A DNA stretch of 64,000 nt from positions 1-64,000 of the forward strand of contig JAHDVS010000003.1 of the NCBI GenBank assembly GCA_023382435.1, in the 5' to 3' direction. The first letter of the stretch is position 1. Every line of letters starts with the position of its first letter. Positions 42,960-52,963 of the stretch are shown here, piece by piece. The stretch comes from Thermoleophilia bacterium. GTDB lineage: Bacteria; Actinomycetota; Thermoleophilia; Gaiellales; Gaiellaceae. Under the pieces are notes generated by a model. The model did no database searches. It saw only the letters and a program-made list of their open reading frames with translations, and was not told where the DNA came from. The position numbers were made by a program, and so were the translations under genes.

Positions 42960-45160
42960 GCGCGCCGCCAGAGCAGGTCACGATCACGATCGATGACCGC
43001 TCGGTCTCCGTGCCGAAGGGCACGGGGCTCGTCGAGTCGGCGCTCCAGGCCGGAATCGAGATCCCCGTCTTCTGCTACGAGCCGCGGCTCGGCCCGCCGC
43101 TCGGCGCCTGCCGGATGTGCCTCGTCGAGATCGAAGGGCTACCCAAGCTCCAGGCGGCGTGCACGCTGAGCGCGCAGGACGGGATGGTCGTCAGGACCTC
43201 GGCAACGAGCGCGCAGGCGGCCGACGGCCAGGAGGGCGTGCTCGAGTTCATCCTGCTCAACCACCCGCTCGACTGCCCCGACTGCGACAAGGGCGGCGAG
43301 TGCCCTCTCCAGGATCTCACGCTCCGCTACGGGCCCGGAACCAGCCGCATGGTCGTGCAGAAACGGACGTTCGACAAGCCGATCCCGATCTCGCCGTTGA
43401 TCGCCCTCGACCGCGAGCGCTGCATCCTCTGCTACCGCTGCACGCGCTTCTCCGAGCAGGTCGCCGAGGACGGGCAGCTCGTCGCCCTCAACCGCGGCGC
43501 CAGCTCGATCATCGCCACGTTCGAGGACGAGCCCTACCGCGCCCACTTCAGCGGCAACGTGATCGACCTCTGCCCGGTCGGGGCACTCACCTCCACCGTC
43601 TACCGGTTCCGGGCTCGCCCCTGGGAGATCCAGAACGTGCCGACCGTGTGCGCCATGTGCCCCGTCGGCTGCAACGTCTGGGCGACGACCCGCGAGGGCA
43701 AGGTCGCGCGCGTCCTCGCTCGCAATCACCCGGAGGTGGACGGGGGCTGGCTCTGCGACAAGGGCCGCTTCGCCCACGACCATCTGCGCGCCGCCGACCG
43801 GCTGACCGAGCCGATCCGCCGCATCCGCATGCGGGGCCTCGTCGCCGTCCCCTGGGAGGAAGCACTCGATGCCGCTGACGAGGGGCTGCGCGCCGCCGGC
43901 GCATCGGTCTGCGTCGCCTTCTCGGGTGGCGAGACCGTCGAGCAGGCGGACGCGCTCTCCCGGCTCGTCCGGCAGGGCCTCGGCGCGGACGTCGCGCTCC
44001 TGCCCGACGACCCCGACCCTGCGCTCGATGCGTTCCGCGCCCCGCTCGCCGCGATCCGCTCCGCCAACGTCTGCCTCGTCGTCGGCGACGAGCCGGTGCT
44101 CGAGCGGGCGCCGATCGTCGACCTCTGGCTGCGCGCGGCGCGCCGTGGCGGCGCCGAGGTCGTGACCGTCGGTCCGGCCGGAGCGATTGCCGCTCCACCC
44201 GGCTCGGCCGCGGCGATCTGCGCGGCGCTGGCCGCCAGCAGCCCGCCGGAGGAGCTCCGCGAGCTGGCCCGCGACCTGCGTGAGGCCGATCGCGTGGCCC
44301 TCGTCTGGTCGGGCGACGACGACACCGGGGGACGGCACCTCGCGGGGCTCGCCGCCGCGCTCGAGCTCGGTGAGGGATCGGGCGCCTATTTCCTGCCGCG
44401 GACGCCGAATGGGCGGGGCGTCGCGCAGGCGTGGCGGGCGGCCGGCGATGGACGCGGGATAGACCCGTCCGGCGACGAGGCGCTGGGCGCGCTGATCGTC
44501 TCCGGCGACGAGGCCCTCCGCGACACGCGCGTCGTCGCGCTCGCCGATCGCGCCCGCTTCGTGCTGACCACCGCCATGTTCATGAACGAGGCGGCCGGGC
44601 AGTCACACGTGATCCTTCCGGGCACCGGCTACCTCGAACGCGACGGCACCGTGGTCAACCTCGAGGGTCGCTCCCAGCGCCTGCGGCGTACGGTCGAGCC
44701 GCCCGGGTGGGACGAGCTCGCCTTCTTCGCGCAACTCGCCCGGCGCTTCGGCGTCGATGTCGACCCGTGGACACGCGCTGGCGTGGACGAGCTCGCGGCG
44801 CTGCCCGCCCGCTCGGGCACCGCACCCGTCGTTGCGGCCCCCGCCGCGCGCGGGCCGCAACGAGCCGCCGGAGCCGGGGGAGACTTCGAGCTCGTGCGCT
44901 ACCGGGCGCTCTTCTCGGGCGCCGCGGTCGAGCGCGTGCCGCAGCTCGCGTTCCAGCGCCCGGCCGCGGAGGTCGAGCTTCCCGGGGGTGACGCGAGCCG
45001 TCTTCACATCGCCACCGGCGAGCGGGTCGTCCTGCGCTCGGGCGAGGTCTCGCGGGAGCTCGCGGCACGGGTCAACCGCCGCCTCGCGCCCGGTGTGGCC
45101 CGCGTCGCGGAGGAGCACGCCGACGGGCTCGCGGACTCGGTCCGGATCGAGAAGGCCTAG
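42956..45160 (+). CDS. nuoG: NADH-quinone oxidoreductase subunit G
   Basis: NuoG carries N1b ([16 protein letters not shown]), N5 with its His ligand ([14 protein letters not shown]), N4 ([10 protein letters not shown] with CPVGAL) and the extra N7-type motif [11 protein letters not shown] with a distant Cys (WLCDKGRF). The molybdopterin-oxidoreductase-like C-terminal half is present but has no catalytic cofactor role in complex I. 734 aa. N7 is found only in some bacteria. ATG 42956 overlaps nuoF. Confidence 0.93.
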   Translation: MSAPPEQVTITIDDRSVSVPKGTGLVESALQAGIEIPVFCYEPRLGPPLGACRMCLVEIEGLPKLQAACTLSAQDGMVVRTSATSAQAADGQEGVLEFILLNHPLDCPDCDKGGECPLQDLTLRYGPGTSRMVVQKRTFDKPIPISPLIALDRERCILCYRCTRFSEQVAEDGQLVALNRGASSIIATFEDEPYRAHFSGNVIDLCPVGALTSTVYRFRARPWEIQNVPTVCAMCPVGCNVWATTREGKVARVLARNHPEVDGGWLCDKGRFAHDHLRAADRLTEPIRRIRMRGLVAVPWEEALDAADEGLRAAGASVCVAFSGGETVEQADALSRLVRQGLGADVALLPDDPDPALDAFRAPLAAIRSANVCLVVGDEPVLERAPIVDLWLRAARRGGAEVVTVGPAGAIAAPPGSAAAICAALAASSPPEELRELARDLREADRVALVWSGDDDTGGRHLAGLAAALELGEGSGAYFLPRTPNGRGVAQAWRAAGDGRGIDPSGDEALGALIVSGDEALRDTRVVALADRARFVLTTAMFMNEAAGQSHVILPGTGYLERDGTVVNLEGRSQRLRRTVEPPGWDELAFFAQLARRFGVDVDPWTRAGVDELAALPARSGTAPVVAAPAARGPQRAAGAGGDFELVRYRALFSGAAVERVPQLAFQRPAAEVELPGGDASRLHIATGERVVLRSGEVSRELAARVNRRLAPGVARVAEEHADGLADSVRIEKA

Positions 45161-45163
45161 GCG

Positions 45164-46162
45164 ATGGACGGGACGGCACTCAACCAGCCCTGGTGGATCG
45201 ACCTCCTCAAGGCCGCCGTCGTCATCAACGTGTTCCTCGGCGTCGTCGCGTACGCGACCCTGATCGAGCGCAAGCTGCTCGGCCGGATGCAGCTTCGCTA
45301 CGGCCCCAACCGGGCCGGCCCGTTCGGCCTGCTCCAGCCGATCGCCGACCTCGTCAAGATGGTGCGCAAGGAGGCGTTCGCCCCGGCCGCCGCGGCGGAT
45401 CTCCTCTACATCGTCTCGCCGCTAGTCGCGGCATTCACCGCCCTGACGTCGTTCGCGCTCATCCCCTGGGGCCCGGTATGGTCGATCGGCGGCTACGACG
45501 TCACCGGCTGGGTCGCCGACGTCCCGATCGGGCTGATCCTCCTGTTCGCGCTCGGCTCGCTCGGGATCTACGGGTTCATCGTCGGCGGTTGGGCGAGCGG
45601 GTCGAAGTACTCGCTGCTCGGCACGATGCGCACGTGCGCCCAGATGGTCTCCTACGAGGTCTCGCTCGCGCTGTCCGTGCTCGGCGTCGTTTTGATGGCG
45701 GGCTCGCTCTCGCTCGTGGACATCGCCGTGCGCCAGCAGGAGACGGTCTGGTTCGCCGGGCCCCAGTTCATCGGGTTCCTCGTCTTCTTCGTCGCGGGCG
45801 TCGCCGAGACGAACCGGGCCCCGTTCGACCTCCCCGAGGCGGAGTCCGAGCTCGTCGCCGGCTACCTGACCGAGTACAGCGGCATGCGCTGGGGCCTGTT
45901 CCAGCTCGCCGAGTACGCGAACGTCGTCATGCTCTCGGGCCTCACCGTCACGCTCTTCTTCGGCGGCTGGGGCGGGCCGGGCCTGCCGGGGCCGATCTGG
46001 TTCGCGATCAAGCTCGCCTGCGTCCTGTTCGTGATGATCTGGATCCGCGCCACGCTGCCGCGGCTGCGCTACGACCAGCTGATGCGTTTCGGGTGGAAGG
46101 TGCTCCTGCCGGTCGCGACGCTGAACGCGCTCGTGACCGCGATCCTGGTGGTGGCGGTCTGA
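45164..46162 (+). CDS. nuoH: NADH-quinone oxidoreductase subunit H
   Basis: NuoH is the membrane subunit (332 aa, about eight helices) that lines the quinone channel and links the two arms. [20 protein letters not shown] and [20 protein letters not shown] are diagnostic. The ATG lies 3 bp after the nuoG stop. The last base is shared with the start of nuoI. Confidence 0.95.
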   Translation: MDGTALNQPWWIDLLKAAVVINVFLGVVAYATLIERKLLGRMQLRYGPNRAGPFGLLQPIADLVKMVRKEAFAPAAAADLLYIVSPLVAAFTALTSFALIPWGPVWSIGGYDVTGWVADVPIGLILLFALGSLGIYGFIVGGWASGSKYSLLGTMRTCAQMVSYEVSLALSVLGVVLMAGSLSLVDIAVRQQETVWFAGPQFIGFLVFFVAGVAETNRAPFDLPEAESELVAGYLTEYSGMRWGLFQLAEYANVVMLSGLTVTLFFGGWGGPGLPGPIWFAIKLACVLFVMIWIRATLPRLRYDQLMRFGWKVLLPVATLNALVTAILVVAV

Positions 46163-46656
46163 TGCAGAACCCGTTCGAGGGAGCCAAGGGCTTCGCCGTC
46201 ACGCTGGGGCAGATCTTCCGCAAGCCGATCACGCAGCAGTACCCCGAGTACAAGCGGCCGGTCTACCCCCGCTTCCGCGGGCGCCACCGCCTCCACCGTC
46301 ACGAGAACGGGCTCGAGAAGTGCGTCGGCTGCTCCCTGTGCGCCGCCGCCTGCCCGTCGGACTGCATCCGCGTCGTGGCCGCCGAGAACTCGCCCGGGAA
46401 CAGGGTCTCGCCGGGCGAACGCTACGCGCGGATCTACGAGATCAACCTGTCGCGCTGCATCTTCTGCGGCTACTGCGAGCTCGCGTGTCCCTTCGACGCG
46501 ATCACGCTCGGCAACGAGTTCGAGCTCTCCGAGTACTCGCGCGACGACCTGATCTACACGAAGGACATGCTGCTGCGGCCGCCGACCAAGACCATGCCCG
46601 TCGCCGACCGCGATCTGTACGACACGCCCGACCCGGTCTGGAAGCGGGAGAGCTGA
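46162..46656 (+). CDS. nuoI: NADH-quinone oxidoreductase subunit I
   Basis: NuoI carries two 4Fe-4S clusters, N6a and N6b, in [12 protein letters not shown] and [15 protein letters not shown] 46162 overlaps the nuoH stop by one base. 164 aa. Confidence 0.95.
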   Translation: MQNPFEGAKGFAVTLGQIFRKPITQQYPEYKRPVYPRFRGRHRLHRHENGLEKCVGCSLCAAACPSDCIRVVAAENSPGNRVSPGERYARIYEINLSRCIFCGYCELACPFDAITLGNEFELSEYSRDDLIYTKDMLLRPPTKTMPVADRDLYDTPDPVWKRES

Positions 46657-46660
46657 GCGG

Positions 46661-47212
46661 ATGATCCTCGCCTCCCTCGCCGGTGACGTGCTCGTCTGGG
46701 TCGTGTGGGTGGTTGCCGCCATCGCCCTGCTCGCTTCCGGCTTCGCGGTCGTCCTGTTTCGCAACCCGTTCCACAGCGCGCTCGCGCTGATTCTGAACCT
46801 CGGCTCGCTCGCTGTCCTCTACCTGCTGCTCTCGGCCGAGTTCGTCGCCGCCGCCCAGGTGCTCGTGTACGCGGGCGCGGTGATGGTGATGTTCCTGTTC
46901 GTGATCGCCTACCTCGGTGGCCGCGCCGACGCTCCCTGGGCGAGCAGCCAGGCCGCGGTTCGGGTGGCCGCCGTCGTCACGTGCGTCGTGCTCCTAGCCG
47001 AGGTCGTGCTCGTGATCGCGCTCGATGCCCGCGACGGCCTCTCGAGCGCGGCGGAGATCACCGAAGGCTTCGGTAGCCCGAGGGAGCTCGGACGGCTGTT
47101 TCTCGGCGACAACCTGCTCGCGTTCGAAGTATCGTCGCTCGTTCTGCTGATCGGGGCTGTCGGCGGCGTCATCCTGGGGGCCACGGTGCGACGCGGGGAG
47201 GTCGAGGAGTAG
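46661..47212 (+). CDS. nuoJ: NADH-quinone oxidoreductase subunit J
   Basis: Membrane subunit with five helices; LLLSAEFVAAAQVLVYAGAV is the conserved TM3 block near the proton-coupling region. 183 aa. The stop TAG shares a base with the GTG of nuoK. Confidence 0.92.
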   Translation: MILASLAGDVLVWVVWVVAAIALLASGFAVVLFRNPFHSALALILNLGSLAVLYLLLSAEFVAAAQVLVYAGAVMVMFLFVIAYLGGRADAPWASSQAAVRVAAVVTCVVLLAEVVLVIALDARDGLSSAAEITEGFGSPRELGRLFLGDNLLAFEVSSLVLLIGAVGGVILGATVRRGEVEE

Positions 47213-47520
47213 TGCTCGGGCCCACCGTGGCCGCCTACCTGGTGCTATCCGCGATCCTGTTCGCGACCGGCGCCGCGGGCGTGCTGATCCGCCGCAGCCC
47301 GCTGATCGTGCTGCTCGCGCTCGAGCTGATGCTGAACGCGGGCAATCTGGCGCTGATCGCGTTCGCGCGCCAGCACGCGGACAGCGGCGGCCAGGTGTTC
47401 GCGCTCGCGGTGATGGTCGTGGCGGCCACCGAGGTCGTCGTGGGGCTCGGCCTGATCGTGGCGATGTCGCGCAAGAAAGTGGAGCTCGACGTCGACGCCC
47501 TGACGGAGCTCGAGGGATGA
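47212..47520 (+). CDS. nuoK: NADH-quinone oxidoreductase subunit K
   Basis: Three-helix membrane subunit related to MrpC, 102 aa. The conserved membrane Glu is in LLALELMLNAGNLALI, the second in AATEVVVGLGLIVAM. GTG start; overlaps nuoL by 4 bp. Confidence 0.93.
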   Translation: MLGPTVAAYLVLSAILFATGAAGVLIRRSPLIVLLALELMLNAGNLALIAFARQHADSGGQVFALAVMVVAATEVVVGLGLIVAMSRKKVELDVDALTELEG

Positions 47521-49421
47521 CGGCGGCAGCCTGGCTCGCGCTCTTCTCGCCGCTCGGAGCCGCGGTCGCGCTCGCCGTGCTCGGCGACCGGATCAGCCGG
47601 AGCAGGGCCGGCCTGCTCGTGTCCGGCTCCGTGCTCGTCTCGTTCGTGAGCTCCGCCTACGTGCTCGCGCGCCTGCTCTCCGAGCACCCCGAGCAGCGCT
47701 CGCACGTCTCCACGCTCTGGACCTGGCTCTCCGCCGGCGACCTGCAGGTTGGCTTCGAGATCCTCGTCGACCCGCTCTCCGTGTTCATGATGCTGGTGGT
47801 CTCCGGCGTCGGCTTCCTGATCGTCTCCTACGCGACCGGTTACATGAGAGGCGACGACGAGGAGCGCCGCTACCACGCCTACAAGGCGCTGTTCGTCTTC
47901 TCGATGCTCCTGCTCGTCCAGTCGGGGAATCTGTTGCTCCTGCTCGTCGGCTGGGGCATGGTCGGGCTCTCCTCGTACCTTCTGATCAATTTCTGGCACC
48001 AGCGGCGCAGCGCGGTCGCTGCCGGCAAGAAAGCGTTCATCGTCAACGCATTCGGCGACGCGACCGTCGCGCTCGGCCTGTTCCTCGTCATCCAGCGAGT
48101 GGGCGCGCTCGACTTCGCAACCGTGTTCGGCAGTGCCGAGGCGGAGATCGGCCGCTCGAACACGGTCGCGGTGCTGATCGCGCTCGGGCTCCTGGGCGGC
48201 GCGGCTGCGAAGTCGGCGCAGGTGCCTCTCCACACGTGGCTTCCGGACGCGATGGAGGGCCCGACCCCGGTCAGCGCCCTCATCCACGCGGCGACCATGG
48301 TCACCGCGGGCGTGTACCTGATCGCGCGCACGCACGTGCTGTTCGAGCTCGCGCCCGTCGTGCTCCACACCGCCGCGGTGCTCGGCGGCGTGACGCTGCT
48401 CGTCGCCGGGGTGATCGCGCTCGTCCAGACGGACATCAAGCGCGTGATCGCCTACTCGACGATGAGCCAGATCGGCTACATGTTCGTCGCCGCGGGCGTG
48501 GGCGCGTACGGCGCCGGGATGTTCCACCTGATGACCCACGCCTTCTTCAAGGCGCTCCTGTTCATGGCGGCCGGTCTCGTGATCCATGCGCTCGCGGGCG
48601 AGCAGGACATCCGCAGGATGGGCGGGCTCGGCCGCGAGCTGCCGCGGACGACCCGCGCCTTCCTGATCGGGACGCTCGCGCTCGCGGGCGTGCCGCCGCT
48701 CGCCGGCTTCTTCTCGAAGGACGAGATCCTCGCGAACACGCTCGACGGTGGCCCGCTCGGGATCGTCCTGTTCGTGTTCGGCGTCGCCGGGGCGTTCCTG
48801 ACCGCCATGTATTCGTTCAGGCTCCTGTTCGTGGTCTTCCGCGGCAAGCAGTCCGAGCACGTCCAGCATCACCTCCACCGGGAGCCGAACGAGGGGCCGC
48901 TCTCGATGGTCTGGCCGGTCGGCGTGCTCGCCGTCCTCGCGGTCGTGGGCGGCCTCGTCTCCGTGCCCGGCGGCTGGCACGCCGTCGACACCTGGCTCGA
49001 GCCGGTGTCGCGGCCGCTCGTGCACCCGGCCGGGTGGATGGAGGCGTTCTCGCCGATCCTCTCGGTGTGCGTGGCACTGCTCGGAATCGCGGTCGCCTGG
49101 CGGCTCTGGGGACAGGCGAGCGACCTGCCCACGGCCCTCGCCCGACGCTACCCGCTCGCGACCGTCGCCCTCGAGCGGAAGCTCTACTTCGACGAGGTCT
49201 ACGACGCTCTCCTCGTCCGCCCCGCCGCCCGGCTCGCCGTCACGCTCGAGCGCGTCGTGGAGCGGCCGATCGTCGCCGGGTCCGCCCGCGCGACCGCGGG
49301 CGGGATCCGCGGGCTCGCGAGTCGGGTCGCGGCGACCCAGTCCGGCCTCCTGCGCGTGTACGCGCTCGTCGTCGCGGTCGGGCTCGCGACCCTCGTCCTC
49401 GTCTTCATCTCGGTGCGCTGA
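47517..49421 (+). CDS. nuoL: NADH-quinone oxidoreductase subunit L
   Basis: Antiporter-like proton-pumping subunit with a long lateral helix at the end. Typical blocks are FSMLLLVQSGNLLLLLVGWG, KSAQVPLHTWLPDAMEGPTP and TDIKRVIAYSTMSQIGYMF. 634 aa. It shares one base with nuoM. Confidence 0.94.
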   Translation: MTAAAWLALFSPLGAAVALAVLGDRISRSRAGLLVSGSVLVSFVSSAYVLARLLSEHPEQRSHVSTLWTWLSAGDLQVGFEILVDPLSVFMMLVVSGVGFLIVSYATGYMRGDDEERRYHAYKALFVFSMLLLVQSGNLLLLLVGWGMVGLSSYLLINFWHQRRSAVAAGKKAFIVNAFGDATVALGLFLVIQRVGALDFATVFGSAEAEIGRSNTVAVLIALGLLGGAAAKSAQVPLHTWLPDAMEGPTPVSALIHAATMVTAGVYLIARTHVLFELAPVVLHTAAVLGGVTLLVAGVIALVQTDIKRVIAYSTMSQIGYMFVAAGVGAYGAGMFHLMTHAFFKALLFMAAGLVIHALAGEQDIRRMGGLGRELPRTTRAFLIGTLALAGVPPLAGFFSKDEILANTLDGGPLGIVLFVFGVAGAFLTAMYSFRLLFVVFRGKQSEHVQHHLHREPNEGPLSMVWPVGVLAVLAVVGGLVSVPGGWHAVDTWLEPVSRPLVHPAGWMEAFSPILSVCVALLGIAVAWRLWGQASDLPTALARRYPLATVALERKLYFDEVYDALLVRPAARLAVTLERVVERPIVAGSARATAGGIRGLASRVAATQSGLLRVYALVVAVGLATLVLVFISVR

Positions 49422-50869
49422 TGCTGTCGACCTTCCTCGTCTTCCTCCCCATTGCCGGCGCGATCCTCGTCTGGGCGCTCCCCTGGCGGACGCCACGCCA
49501 GGCGGGCGGCTTCGCGCTCCTGCTCGCGCTCGCCGAGCTCGCGATCTGGGTGGGCGGAACGGCCGGCTTCGACTACGGCAACCCGGGCCTCCAGCACTCG
49601 ACCACCGCCGTGTGGTCGGGGGATCTCGGCATCGCCTACAAGGTCGGCCTGTACGACTGGTCGCTCTGGCTGGTCGGGCTGACCGTCGGGGTGATGGCCG
49701 TCGCGATCGCGTACGGACTGTGGGTCGGTCGCGAGCGAGCGCGAGCTTACTTCGGCCTGATGCTGTTCCTGACCGGGGCCACGGTCGGAGTGTTCGTCGC
49801 CCAGGACCTCCTGCTCTTCTACGTGTTCTACGAGGCGATGCTGATCCCGCTCTACGTGCTGATGGGCGTGTGGGGCGGCGCCGGGCGAGCACTCGCGACG
49901 ATCCGCTTCGTCATCTACACGATCGCGGGCTCCCTCCTGATGCTGGTCGCGATCGTCGCGCTCGGGCTCACGGAGGGAACGTTCGACCTGACCCGGATCG
50001 GAACGAGCGGCAGCCTCGTCATGTTCCTCGGCTTCGCGATCGCGTTCGGGGTCAAGGCGCCGGTCTGGCCGCTCCACGGCTGGCTCCCGGACGCCTACCG
50101 GGAGGCGCCCCCCGAGGTGTCGGCGGTGCTGTCCGGCGTGATCTCGAAGACCGCCGCGTACGGCCTCCTGCGGATCGCGATCCCGGTCTTCCCCGAGCCG
50201 GTCGAGGACATGCGGGTCGCGATCCTCGCGCTCGCCTCGATCGGGCTCGTCTACGGCTCCCTGCTCGCGTTCCGCCAACCGGACTTCCGCGGCGTCGTCG
50301 CCTACTCGAGCCTCGCGCAGATGTGCCTGATCGTGATCGGCCTGTTCGCCGTCAACGACTCGGGCCTGAACGGCGCGCTGCTCCTGATGGTCAACCACGG
50401 CCTCGTCTCGGCGGCGCTGTTCCTGATCGCAGGCTGCATCGAGCGGCGCACGCTCACGGGCCAGCTCGCCCGCCTCGGCGGCATGGCCCGGGGTCGGCCG
50501 ATCCTCGCCACGCTCTTGATCACGACCGGCGTGATCGCCCTCGCCGTCCCCGGCTCGAGCGCGTTCGCGGCCGAGTTCCTCGTCCTCAACGGCGTCTTCA
50601 CGGTCGGCTGGGGCTGGGCCGTCGTCGGGGCGATCGCGATCGTCCTGGCCGCGATGTACATGCTCCGTGTGATCTCCGCCGCCCTCCACGAGGAGCGGGG
50701 CCCGGCGGTGCATGACCGCCAGCTCGACCTCCGGCCGGCCGAGGTCGGCCTGATCGTCCCGCTCGTCGCCGTGCTCATCTTCCTCAGCTTCTGGCCTGCG
50801 AGCATCACCGACCACAGCTTCGGGGGCACCCCGACCGCGACGGTCACGAGCCGCTTCGAGGCGCCGTGA
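49421..50869 (+). CDS. nuoM: NADH-quinone oxidoreductase subunit M
   Basis: Second antiporter-like subunit, 482 aa. FYEAMLIPLYVLMGVWGG carries the key Glu; KAPVWPLHGWLPDAYREAPP and RGVVAYSSLAQMC follow. ATG 49421 overlaps the nuoL stop (TGATG). Confidence 0.94.
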   Translation: MLSTFLVFLPIAGAILVWALPWRTPRQAGGFALLLALAELAIWVGGTAGFDYGNPGLQHSTTAVWSGDLGIAYKVGLYDWSLWLVGLTVGVMAVAIAYGLWVGRERARAYFGLMLFLTGATVGVFVAQDLLLFYVFYEAMLIPLYVLMGVWGGAGRALATIRFVIYTIAGSLLMLVAIVALGLTEGTFDLTRIGTSGSLVMFLGFAIAFGVKAPVWPLHGWLPDAYREAPPEVSAVLSGVISKTAAYGLLRIAIPVFPEPVEDMRVAILALASIGLVYGSLLAFRQPDFRGVVAYSSLAQMCLIVIGLFAVNDSGLNGALLLMVNHGLVSAALFLIAGCIERRTLTGQLARLGGMARGRPILATLLITTGVIALAVPGSSAFAAEFLVLNGVFTVGWGWAVVGAIAIVLAAMYMLRVISAALHEERGPAVHDRQLDLRPAEVGLIVPLVAVLIFLSFWPASITDHSFGGTPTATVTSRFEAP

Positions 50870-52338
50870 GCATCGACACGCCCGCCATCGACTGGGCCGG
50901 CCTGTCGCCGTATTTCGCGCTCCTCGGCGGAATCGTCGCCGCGCTGCTTTCCTCCGTGTTCTTGCGCGGCCCGGCCCGCAACGCGGCCGGCTTCGCGATC
51001 GCCGCCCTGGCGCTGCTCGGCGCCCTTGCGGCAGCGATCGCGCTCGCGGTCGTGGACGAGACCGGGTCGGGGATGATCGCCGACTCCCTGCGTCGCGACC
51101 GTCTCGCCGACGTCGCGCAGATCGTGGTCGTCTGCGCCGGCCTGCTCGCCGCGCTCCTGTTCGTCCGGGAGCCGGACGCGGGGGAGCGTAGGGGCGACGC
51201 CTACGCGCTGCTCCTGTCGGCGGTCGCCGGGATGGCGCTCTTCGTCGCGGCCAACGACCTGATCGTGCTGTTCCTCGGGCTCGAGTGGTTCTCGATCTCG
51301 CTCTACATCCTCTGCGCGGTCACGCCGGAGCGCACGCGCTCGCTCGAGGCCTCGCTGAAATACCTGATCGTGGGCGGCTTCGGGTCGGCGGTGCTGCTCT
51401 TCGGCGCCGCGCTCGTGTACGGAGCCAGCGGGAAGCTGAGGTTCGCGGAGATCGGGCTCGCCGGCCCGGGTAGCGACCGGCTGCTGCTCGTCACCGGGCT
51501 CGCGATGCTGCTCGTCGGCCTCGCCTTCAAGGTCTCGGCGGCGCCGTTCCACATGTGGACACCCGACGTTTACCAGGGCGCGCCGACCCCGGTGACCGGC
51601 TTCATGGCGGCGGCGACGAAAGCTGCGGCGCTGGTCGTCGCCCTGCGCTTCCTCACGGAGGCGTTCCCCGGGGAGGCGGCGCTCTGGACGATCACGCTGG
51701 CCGTGCTGGCCGTCGCGTCGCTTGCGGTCGGTAACCTCGGAGCGCTCGTCCAGCGCGATCTCAAGCGCCTGCTCGCCTATTCGAGCGTGTCCCACGCGGG
51801 CTTTCTGCTGATGCCCGTCGCCGCCGGCAACGCACTCGGTGGCCGCGCGCTCCTCTACTACCTGATCCCGTACGCGGCGCTCTCGGTCGGGTCGTTCGCG
51901 GTCGTCGCCGCCCGCGAGCGGGAGCTCGGCCGCGCGGTCACGATCGACGGCATGACCGGCCTCGGCTGGGAACGGCCGGTGCACGGCGCGGCGATGACGA
52001 CGTTCATGCTCGGCTTCATCGGGCTGCCGCCAACGGGCCTCTTCCTCGGCAAGTTCTACGCGTTCTCGGCGCTCTACGAGCGCGGCTGGACCTGGCTCAT
52101 GATCATCGGCGCCGTCTTCACGGCCGTCTCGGTTGCCTACTACCTCGGGGTCGTTCGCGCGATCTACGCGCGCCCGGTGCTCGCAGCCGCTCCCGCGGGC
52201 GGCTCGCCGCCACGGGACACCGCGATCGACGTCGCGATCGTCGCCTCGCTCGTGATCGCCGTCGGCACGTTCTTCGGGGTCGACCCCCTGATCGACGTCG
52301 TCACGCGCGCGGTAGCCGACCTGACGTTCCCGTTCTGA
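50866..52338 (+). CDS. nuoN: NADH-quinone oxidoreductase subunit N
   Basis: Third antiporter-like subunit, 490 aa, last of the operon. LEWFSISLYILCA, KVSAAPFHMWTPDVYQGAPT and RDLKRLLAYSSVSHAGFLL are typical. GTG start overlapping nuoM by 4 bp. The stop lies in a short inverted repeat CTGACC-GG-GGTCAG (52335-52348) that also holds the stop of the convergent gene. Confidence 0.94.
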   Translation: MSIDTPAIDWAGLSPYFALLGGIVAALLSSVFLRGPARNAAGFAIAALALLGALAAAIALAVVDETGSGMIADSLRRDRLADVAQIVVVCAGLLAALLFVREPDAGERRGDAYALLLSAVAGMALFVAANDLIVLFLGLEWFSISLYILCAVTPERTRSLEASLKYLIVGGFGSAVLLFGAALVYGASGKLRFAEIGLAGPGSDRLLLVTGLAMLLVGLAFKVSAAPFHMWTPDVYQGAPTPVTGFMAAATKAAALVVALRFLTEAFPGEAALWTITLAVLAVASLAVGNLGALVQRDLKRLLAYSSVSHAGFLLMPVAAGNALGGRALLYYLIPYAALSVGSFAVVAARERELGRAVTIDGMTGLGWERPVHGAAMTTFMLGFIGLPPTGLFLGKFYAFSALYERGWTWLMIIGAVFTAVSVAYYLGVVRAIYARPVLAAAPAGGSPPRDTAIDVAIVASLVIAVGTFFGVDPLIDVVTRAVADLTFPF

Positions 52339-52344
52339 CCGGGG

Positions 52345-52701
52345 TCAGCAGGGAGTCTCCGCCGGCCGGGACGCCGGGCCTTCCTGGCTCCAGGTCCGGC
52401 CGAGGTACGCGACCTCGGCGCAGTAGCTCGCGGTTTCGACCCGCTCGAGGCGAAGGGTGCCATCGACATCAAGCCGGTACTCGGTCGCGAGTCTGGCGGG
52501 CGTCGCGCCGACGTACGTCCCGTGGTCGGCGCGGTAGGCCTCGAGCGTCGTCGCGACCGCGGCGGTGCTCGCCCGCGCGACGGTGCTCGCAGTCCGCCGC
52601 AGCTGCGCCTGCACCTGAGCGACCACGACCCCGCCGAAGACGATCACGATCGCGAGGATCACGATTCGCTCGACCCTGGCTATGGTCCGAGTCCTGGTCA
52701 T
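52345..52701 (-). CDS. Type IV pilin-like small membrane protein
   Basis: The 118-aa protein has one N-terminal membrane segment (residues ~12-30, IVILAIVIVFGGVVVAQV) and then TTLEAYRADHGTYVGATPARL and TASYCAEVAYLGRTWSQEGP. This order resembles the globular part of actinobacterial pilin-like proteins. A clear prepilin-peptidase site (G before F/M at the membrane segment) is not seen, and no pilus genes are nearby, so pilin function is uncertain. Confidence 0.55.
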   Translation of the reverse strand: MTRTRTIARVERIVILAIVIVFGGVVVAQVQAQLRRTASTVARASTAAVATTLEAYRADHGTYVGATPARLATEYRLDVDGTLRLERVETASYCAEVAYLGRTWSQEGPASRPAETPC

Positions 52702-52789
52702 CGCAGTCGCAGGGCGCGCACGGAGCCCGTGGGGCCTGAATCGGCGAGACAGCGCGGGACCTTAGTCATGTACCTGGAAAGGGGGAGTC

Positions 52790-52957
52790 GTGAGCGAATC
52801 GCTGACGTGGTTCGGGCACAGTGCTTTTCGGCTCGGCAGCGCTGGCGGGGTGCGCCTCCAGATCGACCCGTGGCTCGCCAACCCCTCGTGCCCGCAGGCG
52901 GAGCGCCCGACCGACCGGGTCGACCCGGTCGTCCTCGCCGAGCTCCGTAAGCGATAG
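52790..52957 (+). pseudogene. Truncated UPF0173-type metal-dependent hydrolase (N-terminal fragment)
   Basis: The 55-residue ORF begins SESLTWFGHSAFRLGSAGGV and continues RLQIDPWLANPSCP, which is the start of UPF0173 metallo-beta-lactamase-fold hydrolases. The family continues with a HxHxDH metal motif, but here a stop follows after VLAELRKR. The start GTG with GGGGGAG ahead of it is intact. The missing ~170 residues are not found downstream, where mrp begins on the other strand, so this is a remnant. Confidence 0.65.
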
Positions 52958-52963
52958 CGGCCG

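Noticed and set aside
47235-49892. 885-codon open frame antisense to nuoL/nuoM
   Set aside because: Its composition is the Arg/Asp/His-rich pattern of antisense frames in GC-rich DNA and no domain is recognisable; the sense strand is clearly nuoK-L-M.
52335-52348. Inverted repeat CTGACC-GG-GGTCAG as a terminator between nuoN and the pilin-like gene
   Set aside because: The stem is only 6 bp with a 2-nt centre and is made of the two stop codons; too weak to call.
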